This document shows positions 48,801-58,789 of a stretch of DNA of 64,000 bases, in pieces. How positions within the stretch are numbered: the first letter of the stretch is position 1; the number at the start of each line of letters is the position of its first letter. Under the pieces are notes generated by a model. That model ran no database searches. It saw nothing but the letters and a program-made list of their open reading frames with translations, and was not told the origin of the DNA. Made by a program: the position numbers and the translations under genes. Source of the DNA: Triatoma infestans (Eukaryota > Arthropoda > Insecta > Hemiptera > Reduviidae); contig JAAEAF010002769.1 of NCBI GenBank assembly GCA_011037195.1, positions 1-64,000 on the forward strand. Direction: 5' to 3'.

Positions 48801-48900
48801 AACAGCGGCCATTGGTTGGGAATAGTTTGGCTTGTAAATAAGCCTAATTTCCTACTTCATTCAGTCTTTCATCAAATACGACGTTCAGAAAATGTAAGTG
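48801..48900 (+). promoter_or_regulatory. Candidate promoter and non-coding first exon (divergent promoter)
   Basis: A local GC-richer patch holds an inverted CCAAT box (ATTGG at 48811-48815), an arthropod-type Initiator TCAGTC at 48861-48866 (start near 48863) and a strong GTAAGT donor at 48894. That would give a roughly 31-nt 5' UTR exon. It lies about 290 bp from the candidate minus-strand ATG at 48576. Assignment to the plus gene at 58.6 kb is inference. Confidence 0.3.
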
Positions 48901-50980
48901 TTTTTTATGTACGTACTCAAAACAGCAGTGATTGAATGCTATTTTACCTTATCTGAACAAAAATTTACCCGATGAATTTTACCACCTACAACCCATTGTT
49001 TTCATTTTCATTTTTATAGTATTCCTTACAGACAAGATTTCCAAATACATATTTTCCCGTTTTAAGTTTATGATTTCAAGCCGATTATATAAAAATATTT
49101 ATTACAAAAATGACTTAGCCATAAAATGCTATTTATCGTGCAAGTATGCTTAGAAACGGAACATGCTTATACTACAGTGGTTTTACATTCATTCTTTCAA
49201 TATGTTAAACTAATGATATTCTTTGAGGTCTTGTACTAAAATTCCTTAAATGTGAAGTATTAGTACTTTTAAAATAAATTGTACAACTTTATCACTAGTT
49301 TTTGATTGTTACAAGTTCTGAGTTTTTGCTTTATATATATCATATTTCAGTTCAACTTGCTATTTAGTTGCTTAGCTTGCTAAATTATCTTGTTTGCATA
49401 GATATTTTTTCTTTAAAAAATTTATATCATGTTTATGTATACAACAAGTCTTATCAGTATCAAATCACTTCTTTTAATTTCAAAATAAACAAACTCCTTA
49501 TTTTATAAAAAATAAAAATATAGTGTCTGATTCCAGTTGTATGAGAAAACAAGGCATACAGATGCCTTCTTTTTCTATTGTCTAAGCGTATTTTTTCCCC
49601 ATAAAAGTCTAGATTCATTTACATATTGGGAAATGAAATGAAAATGTTTGAACATATAATTATACAAAATATTATAATTTTTCTTTAAGTTGAAAACTAA
49701 TTCAAGCTTTATTCATTTCTTCCAACTTTTGCAGTTATTACAGTTTTCGATTGGTTCAAAGTAAACTTATTGTTACATCATTGCAAAGTCCTACATTTTA
49801 TCGTGTATTACCTGTTTATCAACTTTTTTTCCCATAAAATCTATCCTTTGAAAGACGGTTTGACGAATTTGTATAGTGCAATTAATTATAATTGCAGTTG
49901 TTTACCCACCCTATTAACCAGTTTTCTTGATTTTTCATAGAGTTTCTTACCGTTAATGTCATTGCATGTATTATGTAAATTGGTCTGTAACTTCTAGTCA
50001 TCTGAATAAATAAGAAATCAGTGGAAAGTGGCTTTAAATTTAGACTTTTCAATTTAGCCACCACTAGAAATCACATTTTCCTCCTAGAATTAAAAACGTA
50101 AATTTTTTTAAGCCAAAAATGTTTTTGATCTGGTCTTATTAGAATTGGTTTATTGTTAGGAAGCCGAACCAATTAAAGCTATTAAATAGTCCACTAATTT
50201 ATAACATTAATTTTCGATCCACTATGAATTTTCGATTGAATGATTGAATCGATACGTCAAACACGCCTAATGCTTCCTTTCTGCTATTGAACAGAAATTC
50301 AGATATGTTTCTCTTATTGCTTAAATTTTTCATAACAACATGATATTTCTCGTTAAGACAAATGTGCGACCTTTATAGCCAATTAATTTTTGTTTCATTC
50401 CTTAGCAGCTCATGGGAAGGCGTAGTATCAAGTTTTGGATAGCGGCAGTTGTTTTCTAGCCAATTTGATAAGAAATGAAGCGTGCTTGACTTCTCATCGG
50501 ACACGATTAATTACAAGCACATTTACATAGTGTCGTTTTGGTAGAGGACTTTTTTGTATACTTTGTGCTACAGGCATTATGAAAGGAGGCCATCTTAATG
50601 CTTGTCCTGCTCTCGCGAACATCAGACACGGACTTGTGCTATCACCGCAAGTGATGGCGTTATAGCGGGAGGCAAGGGTAATCAATCACAGGAAAGATGC
50701 CTGATACCAGACATAAATAAAGTTTCTTAATCAGAATTAAAATGAAATAGACCGCAGATGTTTAGCAGCCAGGTAGCGTGAAAGCAAAGTCCATGGCGAC
50801 CTAGAAGATATAGCTATTATGGTCAGCAGAAAGAATTTATTCCTTGCTACAAAGTGTGAAAACAAATGCTTTGATTTTTCTTTTATAGCAATGTTTTAAT
50901 TCAAAATAAACACATTATTATTATATTATTATGCATTACTTGCGTTCCTGTGAAAAAATGATAGAAGTATATGTGTATTT
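48900..50980. other. AT-rich region without recognised genes
   Basis: Would be the first intron of the plus gene if it starts near 48.86 kb. A GC-richer block at about 50400-50720, with a 63-codon minus ORF at 50685-50494, is probably a decayed repeat but matches no family I recognise. Confidence 0.4.
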
Positions 50981-50989
50981 GTGCATGGT

Positions 50990-51130
50990 GATGAGCTTGA
51001 GTTGTCTAGTACGCTATACCCAAGCAATTGCACGTATCACCTAATTCTGCAGTACTTGTGTGCAGTGTGTTAGTGTTGGAAATTGTTGCTGGAGAACCCG
51101 CAAGTAAGCCCAAGATCTCTCATAAGTGGT
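50990..51130 (+). repeat. Dispersed repeat related to 10.13-10.26 kb
   Basis: Shares ACCCAAGCAATTGCAC-like, TCTGCAGTACTTGTG-like and AACCCGCAAGTAAGCCC-like blocks with the copy in SNX9-like intron 10. Confidence 0.55.
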
Positions 51131-51429
51131 TAATTCATTTTAGATGAGTGAAAGGAATAACTATACATCCAAATCCTTGTAGAAGATCTATGACTCTCCT
51201 GAATGACAGTGTTTGCATATAGAAGTTAGTCATCTGTAATGTGTATGAGTTTGGCGGTGAGTTGGTTTGCTTATGGGGTACGCTGAACGGGTACGGGGTT
51301 ATGGGTACGCTGAATTCTAGTACGTGCACCTCTGAAGTCCCTGTATGTATTGTATGACTGGAGTGTCAGTGTAAATATTGATTCAAATTATAAGGTTTGA
51401 TGAACCATTTTTAGTCTACAAAGTTTATT

Positions 51430-51475
51430 AAATATTAGTTTGACATTTCGGTCGTTGTGGCCATTTACAAAACTT
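51430..51475 (-). other. Degenerate hammerhead-like motif (family 4)
   Basis: Minus strand: AGTTT, a decayed core (TGTAAAT), an imperfect hairpin GGCC-ACAA-CGACC, GAAA, TGTC and AAACT. The flanking AGTTT/AAACT strands are perfectly complementary where stem I should be, and GTC sits at the cleavage position. Confidence 0.35.
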
Positions 51476-51645
51476 AACGATACCGTTGGTTTAACACATA
51501 TTTAACTATTTCCCAAATTTTTTGAGGTTGTTGCTAACAGTTTTTTTTACAACTTGTTATAAAATTATTGGTTTTTGTTGGGAGAATTGAGAGCATGAAT
51601 TTGGATATTTGGGTTATGAGCATCAAAGTTGGATTATACTCCCTT

Positions 51646-51649
<4 letters not shown>

Positions 51650-51685
<36 letters not shown>

Positions 51686-51705
51686 TATAATATATATATA
51701 TATAC
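51650..51705. repeat. (AT)n microsatellite
   Basis: An interrupted TA dinucleotide run of about 55 bp. Confidence 0.95.
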
Positions 51706-51954
51706 GATTCGAATTATAGAATAGTGATTAAGAGAAGACGTCTGTTTCTAATGCAATCAATGTTTAATTAAATTCTGACTATACACATAACGAGACTTTC
51801 ACATAATTATTACTTAACAATCTTTATAGGCAGCTGACAACTTTTGGTTATAAAAACACACAGCACTTCTTCAATTCACATACACACCCAACAACTTAAT
51901 CTCATCTCAAACATCATAAACTGGATATAACCTTCTTTGTTCCCTCTCTAGGTG

Positions 51955-52260
51955 GCAACACTGCCAAAATCAGCCCCCTCGCTCAGATCTTCAGCTCCAC
52001 ATTCGGCCATTCCTGACTGTTCTTCGGTCTCCGAAGTAATGTAGGGATAAAGCTTCATGGTATCCGCAGCTGCAGTAGTAACCCTTGGGCCTTCACCTTA
52101 TCCAATCCCAGTCACTTCATATCGATGGACGTAACACTTTTGATATCTTATAAGGGCCAAAATATTTATTCTTTATGTTAAGTCCACTTCCAAATTTTTC
52201 TTGGAAGGAGTCTGTTGGAATGCTTTAGCTTAAATTGCAGTTAGGTGAGCTTTCATCACA
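51955..52260 (-). mobile_element. Ty3/gypsy retrotransposon fragment (integrase C-terminal end)
   Basis: Minus-strand frames read FQEKFGSGLNIKNKYFGPYK, then EVTGIG and GPRVTTAAADTMKLYP. This matches the KYLGPYKV and HEGPxxTSTAADxMKP ending of gypsy Pol. The sequence differs from the integrase piece at 53.5-54.6 kb, so a second element is represented. Confidence 0.65.
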
Positions 52261-52279
52261 GCTAATACTTTTATATACA

Positions 52280-53330
52280 CAGGGTGTCCTATTTAAACGG
52301 GCCACTTTTGAAATAACTCCTAAACGAAGCAAGATATCTGAAAGTGAACATAATGTTTGCTGAAGTATTTTCGCTCTATTTTACGATGGTGTTAACGGTT
52401 TTTTAATTTTATTTCCGCCTTACACCTTAAATCGGTGATTGAAAGTGGCGATTTCCTTTTGACCCCCACTTTTTACTACTGTATTGAAAACTATTGACAA
52501 AATGAAGAGAAATGCCGTTAATTTCACTTCAATATTTCAAGCCGTTGCCGAGATTAAATTTTCATGAAGATTCAATTTCCTTCATTTTTTTCCTATTTCT
52601 CTGTTTTGTAAACTAAAATAAAAGAGTTCAATTGCTGTTGAAACTTAAAAGCTATTTTAAAACCATAAGGGACTAAAAAATCAGGGAAAACATCATTAAA
52701 AAAACTAGTTTATTTACAAAAATCGACAAAAAAAAAAAATTTCTTATTTATTCAAAATGACTTCCTTGGCTTAAACGGCACAAGCGTAGTAGCTGCCCAA
52801 CATATGAAGTTGCTAATCGTATCATGTCTGCCGGAATTGCTAAGCAGGTTTGGATTAAGTCTTCTCTAGGTACCTCTGGAGTTGTTGGTTTCTTGACTGA
52901 AGAGTTGATTTTTAAGTCTCTTATGGTTTTAAAATAGCTTTTAAGTTTTACCAGCATTTATTCGAAATTAATAAGAAAATCCGCTTTTAATTTCAGTTTA
53001 CGAAACAGAAAAATGGGGAAAAACGACGAAAAGACGAAAATTGAGTTTTATGGTTGAATATCTCGGCAACGGTTTGAAATATAGAAGTGAAATAACGGCA
53101 TTTTTCTTCATGTTTTTAATAGTTTTCAATATAGTAGTAAAAAGTAGGGGTCACAAGGAAATCGCTACTTTCAACTTCCGATTTATAAGGTATAAGGCGG
53201 CAATAAAGTCAAAAAACATCAACACCATCATAAACTAGAGCGAAAATACTTCAACAAACGTTATGTTCACTTTTTAGATATCTTGTTTCGTTTAAGAGTT
53301 AAAAGTGACCCGTTTAAATGGGATACCCTG
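52280..53330. mobile_element. DNA transposon with ~290-bp terminal inverted repeats (Tc1/mariner/IS630 group), internally deleted
   Basis: Ends CAGGGTGTCCTATTTAAAC (52280) and GTTTAAATGGGATACCCTG (ending 53330) begin arms of about 290 bp that stay complementary to about 52570 and 53040. TA-rich flanks (TATATACA, TATATATG) fit a TA target. Only the transposase C-terminus remains inside. A self-complementary transcript would fold into a long hairpin. Confidence 0.85.
52748..52957 (-). pseudogene. Transposase C-terminal remnant inside the long-TIR element
   Basis: 69 codons: LVKLKSYFKTIRDLKINSSV, then PREDLIQTCLAIPADMIRLA and GQLLRLCRLSQGSHFE before the stop. This resembles the end of mariner/IS630-type transposases that carry CAGGGTGTCCCATTTAAA termini (DLxxRIxxxxxxIPxxMxRxV, RLxxCxxxxGxHFE). 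The DDE/D catalytic core is deleted. Confidence 0.7.
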
Positions 53331-53544
53331 TATATATGTTATTTTTAAACAGATTTTATTATTCTGAAAAGAATAATTAAATCACACGTTATTAACTACT
53401 GTAAAATAAATATAAAATCTTGAATAATATTCACTTGGAATTATACACAATATAATATAAACACAGCTGACATAATCACTATAGCACTGCATATTGGAAT
53501 TCACATCTCCACCTCTCAGGCCGCTTTATCAGAAGAATAAAGTG

Positions 53545-54600
53545 ACAGTTTATTACTTGAAAGCAGTTCGATATCTTCTTTCTCTTTCTACGTCTACTTC
53601 ATGAATTGGTGGCGAAATTCTGTTCGGAATCCGAAAAGATCCAATTCTTACTTTATCTGTTTTCCTTCTATTCAGTTTACTTCCGTTCTCAACGTAGACC
53701 TGTTCTTCAACTTTAAATTCATAAACTCTTCGATTTTTATCTACTCTCCTTTTTTTGTGCCAAAGCTTTTCATAGAATTCAGAAATGCTTCCTCTTTATC
53801 TTTAACGAATTCGCTTTGATGTAATGTGTCAATAAGTGATTGGTTTCCGAAAAGTAAATAGGCCGGTTCAAATTTTTCTTGAACTGTGAATTATTTTATT
53901 GTATTCTTTTACAAACTCTTCAGCTATTCTTGACCAAGCAGCTTTATCACCATTAATAATTTTACATCTTATTCTGTTTACTAAACTCTCATTTAGTCTC
54001 TAATTAAGTCCATTGGACTGTGGACAATCCATAGAAGTGAATTTCAACTTAATACTCATCTTGTCCAAAAACTCATTAAGTTCTCCTAAGTGCAAGCCAG
54101 CATATTGGTAGCTAGGATGATTTTGATTTTATTCTTTTGTGCGATTGGATAAATAGGTTTTATAATATCTTGCGCACTGACCAGCTGCAGTAGCAATCCA
54201 AGCATATCTAGTAAAATGATCAAAATGTGCATAAATTCTTATGACCTATTACCTCCGTAAGCTCGGTGATAGCGCAATGGACTAGCAACGCGGAGATCCC
54301 GGGTTCGAGTCCAGCAGTGCTGTCTTTAGATTTTCTCTTCCTGGGAACCTCTACTGCTCACTACCTGATGATCGGCAGAGCAGTGAGGAGGCTCCCGGTG
54401 GTCACTATAGATCTTTCAGGTCGCAGTGCAATATCCCCTATAATTATCTATTACCTCTGAAACTACCAACAGAATTAATGGATATGATTTCGTATAGTTC
54501 AACAGCAGGAGGATCCATTTTTGACATCAAAGCTACAGGTCTGCTTCTGCGTACTTTATTTTCCATGCATATTGAACAGCTTTTAAAAAATTTGCTCATT
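53545..54600 (-). mobile_element. Ty3/gypsy integrase remnant interrupted by a SINE
   Basis: Minus strand, in order: the end of the zinc-binding region (CSICMENKVRRSRPVALMSK, PPAVELYEIISINSVGSF); after the SINE, RIYAHFDHFTRYAWIATAAG with the first catalytic Asp; FTSMDCPQSNGLN and RLNESLVNRIRCKI near the last catalytic region; FEPAYLLFG; and the C-terminal KVEEQVYVENGSKLNRRKTD and GSFRIPNRISPP. Stops and frameshifts make it inactive, and the region of the second Asp is corrupted. Confidence 0.85.
54256..54447 (+). mobile_element. tRNA-derived SINE nested in the gypsy integrase, with target-site duplication
   Basis: A tRNA-like head with an A-box-like GATAGCGCAATGGACTAGCA and a perfect B box GGTTCGAGTCC (54302-54312), then the family body (AACCTCTACTGCTCAC, GAGGCTCCCGGTGGTCA) and a short A/T tail. 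CTATTACCTC is duplicated at 54246-54255 and 54448-54457. It was inserted after the gypsy element. Confidence 0.9.
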
Positions 54601-54609
54601 AATTAAGTT

Positions 54610-55075
54610 TTTAAAATAGTAGAATGGTATTATCTTTTCTCTCAGTTGGGCAACGCCCTTTAGTACACCAAATTCTGAAGATTAGTTTAAAATACTTTAA
54701 TATACTAAATACAATTGAAACATAAGCTATAGAAGTTGGCACAAAAGGCTGATGTTTAAAAGGTTTCCTCATTAGACGTAGACTTAGCGCACAACTGAAG
54801 GAGATAGGTCTAGAAAGCGAAAGCTTCTGCAATTCTTTGGGGAAATGGAGCTAGCTCCAATACACCTCCTGATGGACCGAGATGTTATCATTCAGAGAAT
54901 GTTCAGTAGTCTGGTACACCCAGGTAATGGAGGAGGGAAGATCCTCTCCAGAATCGTTTCAGATCATGTTATTTCTAAAAGAAATATTCATTAAAGGATG
55001 CTTTAGTTTGAGAGTGGTCACATCTTCGCACCAGTAGGAAGCGTAGTAGATCTATCAAAAGAAAAAAACAAAAAT
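54610..55075. other. Nothing firmly recognised
   Basis: Probably more retroelement debris. Plus-strand 54830-55020 (PPDGPRCYHSENVQ-type frame) could be RT-related but is too decayed to call. Confidence 0.3.
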
Positions 55076-55079
55076 TGGT

Positions 55080-55255
55080 TATTGTGATTGGTTCCGCAGA
55101 GCTAGAAAGCATCGGAGATATTTTCCGTGATAGCCTGCTTCTTTTTTGAGGTCATCGACCGGTTTCGGGCATTCGCCTCAACCTGATAGTGGACGAACGT
55201 CCGAAACCGGTCGATGGCCACAAACAGAAGCGGCTATCACGGAAAATATCTCTTG
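55080..55255. repeat. Foldback pair of family 2 repeats with hammerhead-like cores
   Basis: Inverted arms 55097-55168 (minus sense) and 55188-55255 (plus sense) share CCGGTCGATG, GAAGC and a TATCACGGAAAATATCTC-like end. Confidence 0.85.
55179..55216 (+). ncRNA. Family 2 hammerhead-like motif, mutated core
   Basis: CTGATAG (55183-55189; consensus CTGANGA), extra T, stem II GGAC/GTCC with a GAAC loop (55191-55202), GAAA (55203-55206), CCGGTC, GATGG. Relative to the 23.33 kb copy, stem II changes on both strands (GGGC/GCCC to GGAC/GTCC), a compensatory change. The core mutation should inactivate it. Confidence 0.45.
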
Positions 55256-55269
55256 ACAAAAATAGGTTT

Positions 55270-57230
55270 TGGGCGATGCTTAAATATTTGTTTATTCTTC
55301 CCTAGTATTCATTTGTTTCTGAAATTACATCAAAAGTTGATACAACTATAGACTAATAGAAATAATTATTTTTTATTCTTTTTTTTTAAATTAATTGTCA
55401 AAATTTATTTATAGATTGAGATTTGTTCAAAAATAAGGCACAATTTAATGTGAAGATTTATTATGTAGAAATAAAAATGGAGGAATTTTAATTTAAAAGT
55501 TATATTCAGGATGACAGCGTTACTTAGTTTTAAGTGTATTTATTTAGGTCGGCTTACTAGTACACAATTATTCCTTAGCAGGTATGCAGAAATTTGTCTC
55601 TTGAAATGTGCTGAAGCTATTTTAGATAGTTACATACAGCATAGATTCTTATAAAAATGTATTATTATTTTTATTTTTAGTTGTCGCATCAACATTTATA
55701 ATTAGCGCCAAAGAATTGGAATCAGAAGTAAATTTAATAAAATTATACGCATATCTTTGCAAATAAAAAATAAAAGAAAAAATAGAAAAAGCAGATCCAG
55801 CTTGCTGGACATATTAACTTTTTACGTTAAGTAAAATTTACAATATAATTAGTAATAATAGATACCACGAGGGATAAATTGTTGTCAGGATTATCCAGTC
55901 TCTATAAGAATTGTAAGTATCTTATAGATATATTAAAAACTATTTTCAAAGTAACTTAAATTACTTCGTAATGTAGGCTAACATCTGAAATATGAATGTA
56001 TTTGACAGAAAAAAAAAGACACCATATATGTTATATGTAAATTTTAAACTTTAGGCATTTTGTTATTGTGATAGTTAATATTGGTATTCTTAGATTAACA
56101 CCTGAGACCAGAATTCCAAAACTAAAAATACCACCTGTACACATTAGGGCAGTTGATAGATAATTGTCATCACTTTTTGCTGCTAGTAGTTTGTATTACT
56201 CCCTCCTGATATGATTAGAGCCTCAAACTCCTAGACATCAAGGAAATAAGCTAAACAGTATACATTCATATTCCTAAACAGTATACATTCTTTAAGAATT
56301 ATTCGAAGCTGTACTATGTTGGTTTGGAGGCGGTGAACAGTGCCTAACACATCTCCCAATAATGTCCCATACATAATATATAGAAGTCATATCAGAAGAA
56401 CCTGCTAAGGTCAGTTTATTCTGGTAATCTTTGTTTGTTCCAAGAAAGGATTGACCCTCTAACTACATACAGAAGTGCATTATCATGCACTAGCATGAAG
56501 TTTTTTTGCAATAAATGAAGCAAAATGAGCCATATACTTCAGAAAAACTTTTTCAATAAATCTTTCAGCGGTCAGTTTTACATGGCAGTAGTTTAGTACG
56601 GGCGTGGATGTTTATATTTTTCCTACCACAACTGAATAGCTTTGAAAAGGCCGTGACTCATGTACAGTACAACATGTCGCTCTCTCCATTCCATTCCTCA
56701 TATAAATGTTATAAACAACATACTGATTCACAAAAAGCCTTTGCCAAAGTAGACGGACGTGTAGAGATTAATTTTTGTTTTCCACATCCATATTTTTATC
56801 ATTTCGGTACTCACCCGTACATTACAGCACCTTTGAAGTGGTTTTGCATGGAGAGCGCGGCGAAATGATCGTCACTAACGGTCGTTCATTTCGGTTGACT
56901 ACACTTTCTCTCCTCCCGAGACTTCCAGTGGACCACTTAATACTGTAGACATTGTGAGCCATGGAGCGCAGCACTCTGAGAACCTCAGAATATATCGCAT
57001 AATGAGCCCCTCATGCGCCAAGGCATTTGCCTGGGAAAATCATCTCTACTTTAAACGATTTTTGCAAATAAAAATTAAACGTTGTTTCCTAAAAGTTTAA
57101 ATTAAAAAGGAAAATAAATTATATTTAAATTGTTGGCAGAAAGTAAAATTTTTGAATCAATGAGAGTGCGATTTCTATTAATCGTGGATTAATCGTACTT
57201 TTTAAGTAGTTAACAACACTAAAATGTAAA
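55270..57230. other. AT-rich region, no recognised gene
   Basis: A GC-richer block at about 56580-56990 with a plus ORF at 56608-56868 (LNSFEKAVTHVQYNMSLSPF) has a repeat-like look but matches nothing I recognise. A small local duplication of CAGTATACATTC lies near 56256-56291. Confidence 0.4.
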
Positions 57231-57239
57231 CAATAAAAA

Positions 57240-57890
57240 CCCTTTTAAATGAACTTTCTTGAGAAAAAGTTTGAAATACAAGTGATAGGCTTCTGTACTT
57301 AAAGTTAGTAAACCAAATTTAATAAAATCCTTCTGTTTTTTATGGATAAAATCGCAGGAAACAGAAGCTGATCAGTAAAAACGCATTTCCTGTCGACCGA
57401 TTGTCTTCAGATTCTGAATTTTGGCAACATATTTAATTCCTACTAATATTATTTAGATAATAGAATCTTATAATAAAATTAAATAGAAAACAACCCATCT
57501 TTCCCCCAAAAGCCCCCTTAATGATTTTTCCAGACAAAATTTCAAATAAATGGGTGGTTGATATACCAAATTTAAAGAAAATAGTTTTCTAGCCAATCGT
57601 AAAAACTGAATGAAAAATCCTTTCAATAAAGTCTTATTCCGGTTGAGCAATTTTAACTGATAACTCTCCCTGTCGGATCTAATGGTCAAGTGCCACGAAA
57701 TGTCAAGTTTGAACTTTCTCCGATCTTTCGTTTTTGAGCTGTGCTGTTCACATATGTGTATACTTATATATATATACACTCATGCTGTTTTCTAAAAACT
57801 ACTTTTTCGGACTCAAAACATGTATTTGATATCAGAAATTTGACACGATCACAATACTTCCTCTTAACGTAGGCAGAGAAAGTAATAATG
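57240..57890 (-). repeat. Near full-length minus copy of the dispersed TIR repeat family
   Basis: Collinear, in reverse, with the 44.06-45.10 kb element: ACACGATCACAATACTTCCT at 57842, the TCTTTCCCCCAAAAGCCCCC region near 57500, and GAGAAAAAGTTTGAAATACA near 57260. No palindromic insertion. Confidence 0.8.
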
Positions 57891-58589
57891 AAAAAGTGGG
57901 TGTCTTGTTTATTTACTGTCAAGTTTATTAACTAAATCTGTTCTATTGTATCTTTTTATAAAATATCATTTTGTGTTTCAGATACTAGATTGTGAATAAC
58001 CATTTTAATGGGATCAAGGTGGATACATAATGCTTTCTTGAGTTGCCAAATTTTTATCTACATATCCTGATATAGTTCTACATTTGAAGTATTATAAGTC
58101 CATCAAGATTCCAGGGAGTCAGACGATGCATGCCTCCATGTAAGAACATCTTTTATTATAATAAGCTTACATCAGAATGAATATATCGAGCACCCAAAAT
58201 GGGTATTCTAATAGTATATTAATACTACTATCTGGCGTTGAATTGTAGAACAACTTTAGTTAGAGATTTATTTTTTTGTTTTATTTGATATGAACATTTT
58301 TTTTCTGTTAAAAGGATGCTCCAGTTCGGTCATTGCTTTTAATTAAGTTCTTTGTAGTTTTATCTTATTGAGTATAAATGTAAAATTGTAAATATTATTA
58401 AATAATGTTAACCTCTCTGACGTTCTCGAGGGGTATACTATTATTCTTTTGCGTACATTCGTACTCAAATTCATTTTTACTTAACTTTTAAGTATATTTT
58501 TGCTCGAATAGTCTCGTTGTTTTAAAAACATTTGGGATATTTCAGGAAGCCAAAAAAAACATGTTTAACTTTTTTTTTCTTAATTTCAG

Positions 58590-58789
58590 AATAACACTCC
58601 TAGTATTAGATTACGAATGGCTATGCCAAAGCATCTTTTTGAATTTGAAACATTGTGCATCTCTTTATTACTGGACATTCTCCACATTGTCTGGGAGGTG
58701 CTGCAAGGTTCAGCAAGTCCTCGAACAGCATTGGGAAAACAAGGGTCTTTTGGAATTCCTTAACATTGGCAGTATCTCCAATGAAAATG
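58590..58789 (+). CDS. Unidentified plus gene, exon 1 of 4 seen
   Basis: Preceded by a long pyrimidine tract and TTTCAG; followed by a strong GTAAGC donor. With this donor the only fully open frame starts at the second base (ITLLVLDYEWLC onward) and ends in phase 1, as the next exon needs. A second frame from the first base (IRLRMAMPKHLFEFETLC onward) is open until a TAA at about 58759. It would also be phase-compatible with an internal CAAG|GTTCAG donor near 58715. Which frame is used is unresolved. Confidence 0.55.
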
